This document shows, one piece after another, positions 38,687-51,064 of a stretch of 64,000 bases of DNA. Made by a program: the position numbers and the translations under genes. The stretch spans positions 71,561,266 to 71,625,265 of the forward strand of contig NC_083560.1 of NCBI RefSeq assembly GCF_019925205.1, read 5' to 3'. The notes under the pieces were generated by a model. That model was not told the DNA's origin and did not search any database. It saw only the letters and a program-made list of their open reading frames with translations. This DNA comes from Metopolophium dirhodum (taxonomy: Eukaryota > Arthropoda > Insecta > Hemiptera > Aphididae). How positions within the stretch are numbered: position 1 is the stretch's first letter; every line of letters starts with the position of its first letter.

Positions 38687-41600
38687 TGATTAACCATTTA
38701 AATCAATTCAAACCGTCTCATATTAAAACAATGAATATAGTGTTCGATTAATAATCCTATTTTAATGAATTGTATAGGTTGATATTTTTGTCAAACTTCT
38801 ATTTCCAACATTTTAATCAATTTTAACGAAGTTATCAACACAACATGTTATAATATAATAAACAGATTACAAAGGTTTAATTTTATATTATGATGAACAC
38901 ATAAAAAAATTGGTTGTTTTAAATAAAAACAAAGTACGAATAATAATATAAAAGTCAAATAGCTATACGTTTTATAAACCAAAGAGTGAGATAATTATTT
39001 AACATATCGACTTTAAGATGATGATAATGAGCCTTTTGGTAAATGTTTGCTTATAGTACGAGCACAAACAAAAGTTCTAAAATTAGTGGCTAGTGATTAA
39101 ATATTAAGGGGTTTACCGTTGTGAGCATTTGATAGTTGAATAGGGTATCGCATTAGGATCAAATAAATGAAAATCTGAATTGTGTTTGTCAAATAGAATA
39201 TAGATTGATGAACAATCATTGTTAAAATAAGTTGGAAACCAGTTTAGGTGTTATTTTTAAGAGGTCCATATTTTACCATTTTTTTCAATAATCTCTTTTG
39301 TTGGAAGGAAATAGAACATAATAATATTATAACCGATGAAACGTTTTGTACAAATGTCAGCTGTCGTGGTATTAATCAACCTCCGACTCAGCATGGAATC
39401 GTTTTCCAAATGCAATGATTTATTAAATTTTTTTTTCAGAATTTTTATCACAGCATACCGATACCACTATGCTGTGCTAACGTGAGCGAAGTAGAACAAG
39501 TGGCCCAAGTCACTGTATCATATCATTTTTTGTTTTCGTTAAATTTATTTGTAAACTATTTTGATGATTTTAATACAGTGCAATTTTAAGTACATTTTTT
39601 TAAAAATTAAGGTCAATATGTTAACAGTTATACAAATATGCATGTCCAATATACATAATACATGACGTTATAAGAGTGAAGGGAAATGCAGGTAAAAAAA
39701 AATGTAGGTCGTGTTTTTTTTCTACAATAAGTAGCAGCTTAACTTTAACTATATAAATTTAAAATACATTATTATTCATAAAATTCATGAAACATGTTTA
39801 ATAATTTATTTTTTTTTTATAGGAACATTAATGAAAACATAATGTTCTGAGTAGTTACTATTATATGTTTGTGTTTGTATAACGTATAATATAACTCATT
39901 AAATTATTTTAATTTTACCATTAGACATCCGTTGTTACGGAGTCAAGTTAATAATTCAATATTGAACATATATAAATAGGTATGTGAAGTATGTACATTG
40001 AAGTACCGATGTTTTGTTTTTTCATATGAATACAAATTTAAAATAAAAATTTAAAGATTATTCTTTAAAATAATAATTTATAGTAATAGGTATAAGCCGT
40101 ATAGGTACCTCATTATTGTTTAGCATTTAAAAAAACGAAAGTAAAAAAGCATTTAGCTGTCATAAATTAAAACATTTAATACATTACGTAGGTAGGTAAT
40201 TGTTGTCAGTCAAAAAATTGAAGTTTAACCAACTCAATTAGATTAATACAAAAAAAAGGGTTGTTTTTATGTTTTGATCATACAGGAGTATAGAGGATTA
40301 TATAGGATTATTTTTTTTCAGTACTTACGTATCTTGAAGATACTTCTACAGTTTAATCATATAATAGTTGTAATATTAGTATTATTCTACAGCAATAATA
40401 ATATTACATATACATTGTAAAATAAAATATTCATTGATATTTAGATAATGAACGTAAAACATGTATTATTTTATTTTCCACATTGTATTACCATTTGATT
40501 TGCACATGGAATATGATAATAATAAGATTAGGCTTTGCATATAATATTATAAATAATAGTAGACTGTGGACTTGGAAGTATTTATTAATTATTTAAAAAA
40601 ATTGTCTTAAAATAAGTCTTAAAATGTATAATGCATGGAAAAAAAATCAGTTGCGATAAATAATATAATATAGTATATAGTACGGTACATATTATTATTT
40701 AATAATTTAACGTAACAATGAAGTTTAATATTTTAGTAAAATACATTACGTACCTGCAGCAATATTTTGAATGGTTACCTAACCTATAGTTGGTCAGCTA
40801 CAGTTAAACATGAGTTATATAGGTATCTGATATGGTTCTATTTGAAATTATTATGGTTCACCGTGTCTACAATTTAACCCTATACTACGTACGAGATATG
40901 GTATAGTTTTATTTGTATGCGTAATATTATATGATTATAATTTTTTGTTTTCACCGCACGCCTCACAATAAAACCGTCCCAAATTGTAAGGGTCAACATA
41001 TTTTACATACAAAACAGTCGGCAAACGTGACGTTGTCGTTGACTCGTGCAGCAGTTTCTGAACGCAATATGACGAGAAAACACGAACCGCACAAAGGTTG
41101 TGCGTATTTACGTTAAAACTTAATTAAAACTATAGAGCTTATACCTTAGTGAAACTAATTATTGTGAGTCGTTTATTTTGATATGCCCCGGTGGAGTTAC
41201 AAATTCCACACTTATACAATACAACCAATGGCGTAAATCACCACGTGTAGCGTCTTTGCCGGACGTGCGGATGCTACCACGGTATACTGCAGTCACCTAT
41301 ACGCATACATAGGTATTTTTAAACGTCATTCGTATACTAAGGAGTTGAAGAAAGTGAGTCAACAATAAACTGTTAAAACAACGGTAAATGGAGTGTAAAA
41401 ACTACCCTAATCTTGCTGTATTAATGTATATTTTTATATTGTTTTCAGATGGAAATTCGATAGTCTATAATCTATATAAGTATATTATAATGATAAAATT
41501 AAATGTTTGGCGTGTGGGTGTCAACGATCCACAGCTGAGTCTATAGCACTCGTGGTTATGCAATTTGGTACGTCACTGGTAATATTATATAGCCAAGGAT

Positions 41601-42866
41601 GTGCACCTGTAAGCGGTTTTTTTTTTTAATGTTGCATTTTAAAGAGGCACTCACGCATCCCTGTATCAACTTGACCTTTGTTAACTCACGAAAAACGAAT
41701 ATTTTTTTATTTATAAAGACGTGTTGCACTGCAGGTTACAGAAAATAAAATAGTCATCATAATTGGATATCATTTTAGACCTGTCTTGAAGGTCAAAACC
41801 ACACAAATGACCGCATTAAAAATATGTCTGAGTTACTAACGGAGTTTAAGACCGGGTAAATAATACACGGGTATAGAATTTTTCACGGGCATGCAACCTT
41901 CAGCTGATGGTAATACATTTTTCTGCAACTTAATAATAACATTTATAATAATCGATTCCTTGCTATAGATAAAATTAAAATTGAAATATCTATTCGTTTT
42001 CCGGGATAATCTTTGAATCTGCTGCATCGATTTTTACGGTGTTTTCGACACATTGATTATTTGTAGGGGGTTTTATAATATACATTTATCCCGAAATTTA
42101 ATTCTATGACTCTATGAGGTTCATTTTGCAATCACATAAGTGCATTTGGTCTTAAAAATACAAAAATTGAATTTTTTTGTTTATTTTTACTTTCCATCGG
42201 TTAAACAGAAATAAACAGTTAGGGAATGTTATTTAATATATCAGTTGTCACGTGCAAAGAAATGACCGTTTCGAAATTGAAAATGTTCATTCTATTGGGA
42301 TACAAGCGCAGAAAAAACACTATAAATAAACACTATAACTATAATGTTTAACAAGTTTATTTTATTTAACAACCTATTGATATAATTAATGACACAATGT
42401 GAAAAGGTGAAAATATGAATTTTTGTTCAAACTAACAATGATGTGATATGTCTGCAGTGTGTTATCACATCATCCCATCTTATCACATTCAATATCTACT
42501 TATATTAATATATTACAGGTGGATTACCCATCTTCGTTGGGACTCTCAATTGCAAAGCGAGTTACGCTGAAAGTGAATTTCCCGTGAACTGAAGTATAAG
42601 TGCTCAAACCGAAATACCAAGCAATGTATTTTATATCTGTTAGTTTATGACCGAGTAAAATTGGGTTATAAGAATGCTGTATTTTATATAAAAAAATAAA
42701 AAATGTTTGGAATAATTTTTACATTGATACGTAGTCAATAACATATTTTGTTAGTTGTGTCTTTTATACCATAATGTAAATATATTTTATATTTTGAGAA
42801 GATAGAGTTTTGCAGTGAAAAAATACAATTTTTGGTTTTGATATAATAAAAACATATCATTATCTC
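38687..42866. other. AT-rich non-coding stretch
   Basis: No gene recognised. A 61-codon frame (40931-41116) and the adjoining GC-richer part (41160-41300) are unassigned. ACAGCATACC...TATGCTGTG at about 39451-39477 is a short hairpin. Confidence 0.45.
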
Positions 42867-43198
42867 CAGTGTTGAGTTTATCTAGATGAATTTATTCAGA
42901 TAATTTAATTTATTAAACGGCTTTTATTTATCATAATTTATAGGTAGACAATTAAGTAATTTATTAAGTAGGTAGTATTTATTAATAACTATCGACATTT
43001 TCGATAACATAGTATTAAGTTATTCTATATTGCTATGAGCTTACGGAAAATGCCATAAACCAATATAAAAAAAAAAATTTTCATCGTTATCTAGATAAAT
43101 AAATAATTTAGTTATCCTTATATTTATCTAGATAACATTATTATAATTTATCTTTATCTTTATCTAGATAAAATTATATTTATCTCGGCTCAACACTG
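42867..43198. mobile_element. hAT-like MITE, CAGTGTTGAG ends
   Basis: Begins CAGTGTTGAG and ends CTCAACACTG, exact inverted ends. The interior is AT-rich with repeated TATCTAGATAA and TTATCTTTATC words near both ends. The flanking 8-mers (ATTATCTC and ATATATCA) do not match, so the duplication has decayed or the copy has been altered. The ends and subterminal words are those of the larger element at 43454, so the two belong to one family. Confidence 0.7.
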
Positions 43199-43453
43199 AT
43201 ATATCAATACATAAGTTGCATGCAATATTATGTTATTTCAAGAACGTTTATTAATTAATAATTTAAATTGAATTGATCATTAAATTATTATAACAATCGT
43301 TCCAAATATAATCACAAACATGTGTTCCCAATATTCGGCTAGGTACGTTGATGTATAAATCATACATACAACTACTAGATAGCCGTCTCCTTTTTTTCAA
43401 TGATGTCGAACGCCATTTCCAAAGCAGACAATATTTACAAGACACAGTATACC

Positions 43454-44580
43454 CAGTGTTAGGAACAGATAACAAAAAAATCATCTAGATAAAGATAAAG
43501 ATAACAACACTAAATTTTATCTAAGATACAGATAAAAGATAAACAAATCAAATTCATCTAACAAAAAGATAAAAGATAAAAATATTTTATCTAGATAATT
43601 ATCTAAATATTTAAATAACAGATAATTTTAGAAATTATAATTAGAACATCTAATTTACAAAAATGTATATACCGTCATGTAAGTACTCAAAATAATACAC
43701 ACACAAGAAAACCCATGGCTAACGGCCGTTCTTGCCGGGCTGGTGGTGGGGTCACCGGCCACTTTTCGTGTCACGTGCTATTATTATTATTATTAATTAA
43801 CAACATTGAAAAGATATTTACGAGTATTGTGTATTTGTGTATACGAAATAATGTTAATTATTATTATAAGTCATGTGCAATTAAAATTGGTTTAGAGATT
43901 GTTTATAGTCCATAGATTTATAATATAAAATATAAAACCCGAAATATATAAATAGCATATCATGTATTGCTCGTCGGATTTATCAATTGTCATTAATTTC
44001 AGACGCATTGCATATACGGAAAGAATAGACTGCTGGTTTATCTTTATTTCTCAATGAATAATATTATATTCTATGGAATTTTGTTTGGGACGGCGGTGGT
44101 TATAACTTGCCATCTGTTCTATTCGTATTTTAATTATAGTTTAAAAATATTTATAAAATTCTGGGAATTTGACATATTTGTTGCGACAGTAATAAACTAA
44201 TATAGGCTAATTACATAAATTAATTAGTATATTATTTTATATATTATTAACCGAATACAGAATATTAATTACTTATAAGTAATAACTAATAAGTACTAAA
44301 TAGGAATAATTTATAATGTTTTCAGAATGACGTTATATATTTTTAGCCCTGGATGTTATTTTACGTATAAGTTGTGCCTCAGATAATGAGAATAAAAATA
44401 AAACATTTTCGAACAGATCTAGTTAATATTCTCCAAAAAATTTATCTTGTAAATTTATCTAGATAAGTTAAATTGTTATCTAAAATAAATACTTCGATAA
44501 CTTATATTTATTTATCTAGATACGATAAAAGATAAAATAATAATTATCTGGATAATTTATCTAGATAAGTCCTAACACTG
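43454..44580. mobile_element. Non-autonomous hAT element with perfect 8-bp target duplication
   Basis: Starts CAGTGTTAGGAACAGATAA and ends AGTCCTAACACTG; the terminal CAGTGTTAGGA is matched in inverted form apart from the final base. AGTATACC is repeated exactly outside both ends (43446-43453 and 44581-44588), which marks hAT insertion. Inside each end lies a cluster of GATAAAGATAA, TATCTAGATAA and related words (43485-43620 and 44440-44575). The central 700 bp is different in character and includes the 3' end of a SINE. There is no transposase frame. The exact duplication suggests recent insertion of the composite. Confidence 0.85.
43711..43797 (+). mobile_element. SINE 3' fragment inside the hAT element
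   Basis: CCATGGCTAACGGCCGTTCT and TTGCCGGGCT match the 3' part of the SINE at 29712 (GCTAATGGCCATAGTTGCCGGGCT). They are followed by a different GC-rich stretch and a (TTA)n tail. It is probably the tail of a related SINE subfamily copy, truncated at its 5' side. Confidence 0.55.
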
Positions 44581-45311
44581 AGTATACCTACCTACATTTA
44601 TCTATATACAATAGTATATTAAATGATATATAATATTGCAGTTTATGAATAAATGTAAGCATTTCTTGCTTTATAAAATATGGTGGCTGACTTTAATATC
44701 ATAGTATAAATACAGTATAAGGCTATCTAGTTTTGTATCTACATTATATCGATGGTGTAAATAACTTGTGCTGGTGTTGTCTAAAGTTGTATTCTTACGA
44801 GATAAATGGGATAGTTAGGATAGTTGGGATATTTGGGATATATTATATATATATATATCTTTGGGATCAATCAATTTAACACGAATTCAGATAAAAATGT
44901 AAATTAAAAATTTTATTAAAATCATTAAAATTATACAGTAACAACAGTTATTATAAATAATATAAATAATACCTACGTACTTGGTAACCAAAATATTGAT
45001 TTCCACGATCATTCTCTCACATTGTCCGCACTGCTAATCACTCTATTATCTGCCAGTGTAAACGTCGTACGTGTAGAGCCGTATAGTTATTCGTCGATAT
45101 TTTTCAACCCAATTATTTTCATTTTAAATATTTCTTATAGACAACATTAGACGACCGTTCAGTCTGTTCGAATCGAATGGTTAGTCTATACCGTGGTATT
45201 CGTATTCGAATGACATATTGTATTCTACGCCCACTTAAGTAAACGGAAGCCGTGTTATGCACACAACTCAGTCCGTCAATGTAATGTGGTCGTGTTCTTC
45301 TTACTGATTAG

Positions 45312-45330
45312 GCGTACGATCGTCGTACGC
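45312..45330. repeat. 19-bp perfect palindromic hairpin
   Basis: GCGTACGA and TCGTACGC are exact reverse complements around a TCG spacer. It is CpG-rich within the CpG-richer part and could bind a dimeric factor, but its role is unknown. Confidence 0.5.
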
Positions 45331-46301
45331 GTTTTGTCTGTGGATGGTTTTTATATTATTTGTTCGAAGCTTTCTCTAAACTCGACGTCAATATAATATA
45401 ATAATATATTATGTGTCCTGTCGTTGGGATGTGGAGACTTAGAGCACTGACACCATGCAAACGATTTATGGGTGCATGCCATTTATTGTTTTACGTACAA
45501 AGACATTATGTCAAGTATAAAATACAATATTACGGTTCATCGAATAATATCATGAACCACAAAAAAAACTTCTAGACTTTCTACCTATATCGATTAAAAT
45601 AACGTTTTTTTTTTTTAATTTTTCATGGATGAATGAAGATATGAAATATATAAAACAATAATTACTAGGTTAGTATTTACAAATTAAGTAGAATATTTTT
45701 TTTCGTGGTAGTCAATCAAAAAATATCTTAAATTAACTCATTCCATTATACTCACGCACCGTGATAATAATGTAATATGCAATGTTCAGGCACGCATAAT
45801 AATATTATAACCGTATATGTGTATGTATGATGTAAAGTATTAAAAACGAATACTCTGTGTGCGTTCAGTTGAGTGTTTATATTTATATATAGTTCAGCAT
45901 AATGTGTTTCAAAATGTGTGTAAGAATATGACATTTAAAATGTTTTAAAAACATTCCTATTTGAACATCTCAACACAAATGGATTCGATGCAAAAAAGAA
46001 ACAAACGAACGAACAAACGACACAAATTCGTTTTAGCGAAATAAGTGAATTTGTTTTTCTTTTGTTCGTAATAATTTTATTAATTTTTACTCGAGCATCA
46101 GGATTTTAAAAATGTCCATATTCCACGTAATGTACTTACTGCAGTTATAATACAATATTAAAAAGTTTGTCTGTACCTGTACAGTTATTATACTATAACG
46201 TTTAATAGCTCGGATTAAAATTTACGTTTACGATCCATGGTTTAACATTATTTAGGATGATCAACGTAAGAATATTCCATATTTTTTTTTTTTAACAGAT
46301 C

Positions 46302-46325
46302 ATAATAATAATAATAATAATAATA
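46302..46325. repeat. (ATA)n microsatellite
   Basis: Eight ATA units. Confidence 0.9.
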
Positions 46326-47909
46326 CGCAAGTACTCTAACCCGAATTCATTTCAAATTCAATATACGTACAGACGGATGTTTTAGCTAAATAACTTTTTA
46401 GTTTATTTATTTAAACATGGTACCTAATAAACATAAACCACGTTTGAACCAAAGGGTTGGATTCTCGGGGCTACTCACCAAATAGTCTGACTGTTAACCC
46501 TTTGACTTTTATTATTTTCAAAATAAATAAATATTATTTCACCATACTCCGTAACAGTATAATATGTAATAGAGTGAAAAAAAATTGAAACTAATGTAAA
46601 ATTAAGTTATACGAATACGTCCTCCTTATTATGTACCTATATGATTTTAAAATATTATGATAGGTAAAAAGTAATTAAAACCATCAGTGACCTCGCCAGA
46701 ATATAAACAATAATATTATAATTATTTAAAGGTACTTATACATTTTTTAAAATATATGTAGTTATATTTTAATTATTGAAGTTACAATTAACAATAATAA
46801 CAGTTAACAATAGAATTTTATGATGGATATTTTGAAAAAATATTGAAATAATTAAAATTACTACAAAAAATATTAATAGGTACGTATAGTGTATTCGTTT
46901 TGCTTTTGCATTAGCTTTTTATTTTTGATACTACGAGTATACAAATTGCTCTCATTAAGTCGTTAATCTAATTACATTTTTTTTCAATACTATCCTTAAT
47001 CAAATGTATTCAATAGTTTTTTTTTTAAATTTAAAAAGTTTTTTAAAATGTTTTTTTGTAAAAAGTGGTAAATGGGCAGGTCATTAACCATATTATATTT
47101 CACTCAAATATATTTACACTAAATCGTAATTAATATCAAGTACTGAGTTTCTAATTAGTAAAATTACAATTATATTATATTATACTGTTCATGTAAGTTA
47201 AATAATTATGTTAATCTAAAAATACAAGTATTATTACAATAAAATATTAAGTAAAAACTGCTTATCAAAGAAGAACAATATATTCTGTCATAATATATAG
47301 CTAGTCATGATAAGTAATACTATGAATTTCAGCTGTCATATCATTTGTGATATTTTGGTTGATGATGTATAGTATTTACCACAAAACCATCTACAGTACC
47401 TAAGTAAAATATATTAATTTAATATATTATTATGTTAATTTAAACTCAAGTAATACAGGTACAAATTAAGATATTTATAATTTATTTTTTTGATATGACC
47501 TTGTCTTTTGATTGGAGGTTAAAATATCTTATCTGAAATTCATAAGACTATTCTGTTACACGTGTTATCACCAACCAGTTTCTGTGGTGACATTATTCAT
47601 TATTACGATGAACGTTTAAATAATAAATATAATATATTATACCTAACCCTGAATAAAATTCTGTCTTGAATACCTATACAATTCAAAAGACATGCTCGTG
47701 ATCCCTAAGTGATTCCTAAGTGGCTAAGTCCCAACTAAGAACAGGCTTGTATAAAATTTCACATATTTTTTTTTCTAATTAATTTATAAATAATATCCAA
47801 ATTCGTTAAAATCAGAACTTTCAATGTCTATGAAATAAAACTGTACGTGGTTTTGAAAAAATTTAAAAATGTGCAAGTCACAAGGATTATTTATTCAAAA
47901 TATTATATA

Positions 47910-47945
47910 CTAGCTGAATAACCCGGCTTCGCCCGTGTACAGTTT
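47910..47945 (-). other. Helitron 3' terminus: hairpin and CTAG
   Basis: On the minus strand CACGGGCGAAGCCGGGTT can fold as GGC-GAA-GCC with weakened outer pairs (an ancestral CCCGGC-GAA-GCCGGG stem is plausible). It is followed by TATTCAG and terminal CTAG. In Helitrons this structure signals the end of replication. Confidence 0.8.
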
Positions 47946-47992
47946 TTTTGTGTAACCTACTATAACTTTTATTTTATCAGTTTTTATATTTA

Positions 47993-50900
47993 TTACAGGC
48001 TGCTTTTACCAGTGCCTCCAGGTGCGTCTAAGAAAAATGTTTGGCCAGTGTTCTTTTCAATGCCCTCTAATATTTTGTTATATACATAGGACTGTTCATT
48101 ATTTAGTAAATGTTCATTAAAATGTATATACTGTGCCAAAATATTCGAATCATAATTGATCTCTCGAAGGTAATCTTTATTTTGTAAGACTGCTTTACAT
48201 CTTGATGGCTGAGGTAAACCATAATGTTGCAAAGATGTACCTCCCAGAGATAGAACAGTATCTTCAAGAGTAACTAAGCATTTATTGTATACTTCATTAA
48301 TAATTGAATTCACATTCTCGGGTTGTATATCCAACTCCACTCGATGTCGTATATCTCCTGAAAGACTGTCCTTGTATTTTTCCCAAAGACTTAAAGCATC
48401 TGACAATTTACAAAATATCAACATAATTGCAAAAAGTTCCCGTAATTTAAATGGAGAACCACAAAGCACAGCTTCTTCCATAGTTGTATCCCAGTGCCTT
48501 TCGTCTTCCAGTAAGCCTAGAGCCTTACACGCTGTCTGATAAGTAAGTTGAATTGTGCCGTTAACAGTTTTCAATTTCAAAAAAGATGTAGGACCTTGGA
48601 CTTCATGAAGTAAAAGGCGAAGATAGTAACACTCGGTATTATTAGGGTGAATGGTATATACTCTACCCAGAGCTTGATCTCGTTTTATTCCCGGCCAACC
48701 ATTTACGTTAATTCCACGTTTTCTTCTCTCGAATCTATTATTTTTCCATACATAGTAAGAGGGAACATCAACATAAAGAAGTGTTTTTGCAAAATCATCT
48801 GTTTTACATAAGTCGAAAAATGCTAAAAGAGTAGTTTTTGGTGGATTGTTAATCATGTCTGTTAAACGACTGGAGTCATTAGGGTTGAAATAAACACGCT
48901 GGCCATTTTCTAAATGCACGGAAAGATGGAAGACTGTTGGAAATCCCTCGTGGATAGGAAAAGCCAGAATTCTCCATACAGCCTCAGAGCTGCTGATATA
49001 TCGACCACTTTCATAAAGCTTGACTTCATCATTATCATTTTCAAAACCAAATGCTGCTTGATCACTTCCTTTTGTAATATATTAACAAATGTATTTTATA
49101 GATTTTGCAGAGTTACAGTACTCTACATTAATATGAGCACCAAATGTACGTGAAAGCACTGTGTTATACGGTACTATCCAACGATTATCAAGTGTATTAC
49201 CATTTATTTCAACAGTAAAACCACCATTTTCTGGAGCTCTTAGCCTATACTTTGGATACCCGTCGTCTCCTGTCTGTGTTTCTTGAATGAAAGGTCTAGG
49301 ATACTTCTTACTACAGCTACCTGACTCCATACAGGGTGATCTATTGTTTGAATTACCGCAAGGCCCACGGATCATATTGGCTTTGATAATATCGTAAAGG
49401 AGAGAATCTTTTTCAGGATCAGGTATTTCCGCACTAATGATACAATCTAATTTATCTGGAGAAATGCGCTGTTTTAGCCATAACAAAATATGTATGTGTG
49501 GTAAACCACGTTTTTGCCATTCGGCCGAATACATAAAATATTGCACTTCCCCAAACAAATTCCCTTTTGTTAACAATTTCATTAACGTCTTAACTTTTAA
49601 ATGAAATATCCTAGCTATAATATCATGACGATCGTAGGACTTTTGTTCAGAAAGTAATGCATTTGAAACTTCTTTCCATCGAGGATTACATGTAAAAGTT
49701 ATGAATAAATCAGGACGACCGTAATGACGAACGTATGTCATGGCGTTCTGAGTTTTTTCATCCATATACCGTGGTGAGCCAGTAAAAGATGACGGAAGAA
49801 CTACCATCTGACCAAGATGGGTAAGATCAGTTTCTTGTCTCCCAATAGCATCTCTGAGATGTATGTAATTATCAGCTCTGAGTTGCATTTGATTGTTTTT
49901 AATAAAATGTAAGCGCTCTGTTTCAATTTTAGCGTACATATCAACTAAATATTGATTAAAAAGTGATCTAAAGTACAGTAAATGGTTGATTTCCGTTTGT
50001 CTAATCATGATGTGGTAAGAATAAAATTGCGATGCAGAAACTGTTTTCTGAAGTGGTAATTTAGTTTTTGGATCAATCTAAGAGATATTAATGGAATAAC
50101 CATCCTCCCCATGACAGAAAAGTAACGGGTACTGAAGTGTATCGTATGAACGGTGCAATTCACTAATCCGTTGAAATTTGTTATCATGACTTTGTAACAT
50201 AATATCTCGTTTTTCAAACTGTTGTCCAACTATGACCAATGATACTTCACTTGTTGTTGGTGCATTATAACGTCCTATGTGAGCATTATCAGGTTTTCTA
50301 TCAGCTTGTATTATAATTTCAAAGTTTTTACTATTTTGAGGTACTCTTTCGAGTGTGGTTTTCAAGTCCTTTATGTATGGGTTATTATGGTGCAACATCG
50401 CTTGTAATTGTTTTACCAGGCTTTGCTTTACATCAGCGAAGTGGCTACATCTTAAGCGTGTTTCTCTCTCATCATCTCCAACGAAATAAATCTGTAGAAA
50501 TTGAGGGTTTTGTTGAGGTAAAGCTTGCAAACTACCAATTAAATGATACACCTGACCTTTCACTTTGAATGTGGGCATAAATCCATCTTCGATAATTTGT
50601 TTCGCTCCAAAAGATGTCATTTGGAAGCAGTTATTGTATTTTCTAATACGGTCCATGAAATTTTTGTGATCAGGATGGAACCCCATAATCAAACTGTAAA
50701 GAGGTTCAGGAATAGGTAAAAAAGACGGAATTTGTACTTTACCGGAACTACAACACATTCCAGGCGCCTCTTCTTTGAATTTAAGAGCATCGCAGTATAC
50801 GCATTTATGACTCATAGTACCCAAAGATACGGTTTCATCCGTCTCATAAGCTATTTCCGATTCATATTTCATGCCGGAATAAGCTTTTATTTTCCATGGA

Positions 50901-51064
50901 TGGATTCGCCTTTCTGATCGTCCTCCCGAATTATTTTGTTCATATCTATGAACTTGCACTCTATTTACTTCTGGATTTTTTTTTTTATACTTGGCTGCTG
51001 CTACTTTATGAACTTCTTTATTTTTGAGCTGATATTTAGTAGCAGATTGTATAAGCTGTTTTTT
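47993..51064 (-). pseudogene. Helitron Rep-helicase (RepHel), nonsense-mutated and truncated
   Basis: One continuous frame encodes the replication initiator of the Helitron. It opens after the frame change near 51064 and reads KVAAAKYKKKNPEVNR before a Cys-rich region (HKCVYC and GMCC, 50803-50746) and the Helitron-like N domain. The Rep nuclease follows: FTCNP at about 49693-49679 and the HUH motif HIH at 49498-49490. Then comes SIKYIC-stop-YITKGSD, where the two tyrosines of the YxxxY pair flank the stop. The helicase start has Walker A GGTGKSS at 48019-47999. Lesions: TAG at 50078-50080 (INIS-stop-IDPKTKLP; CAG to TAG fits) and TAA at 49082-49084 (AAA to TAA fits). The frame ends at 47993-47995 two codons after the Walker motif, so helicase motifs II-VI are absent. 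Family identity is firm; loss of function is evident. Confidence 0.9.

Larger units (their letters stand above)
44589..47909. other. Non-coding stretch; CpG-richer part at 45000-45400
   Basis: No gene recognised. The part from 45000 to 45400 has many CpG-containing words and is less AT-rich than its surroundings, so a distant promoter or 5' exon is possible but unsupported. Short GGGATA(G/T)TT repeats occur at 44808-44845. A 60-codon minus-strand frame at 45752-45934 is not recognised. Confidence 0.4.

Noticed and set aside
48285..48539. Plus-strand frames across the Helitron genes (also 48914-49153, 50353-50568, 50732-50917)
   Set aside because: Antisense shadows of the RepHel frame.
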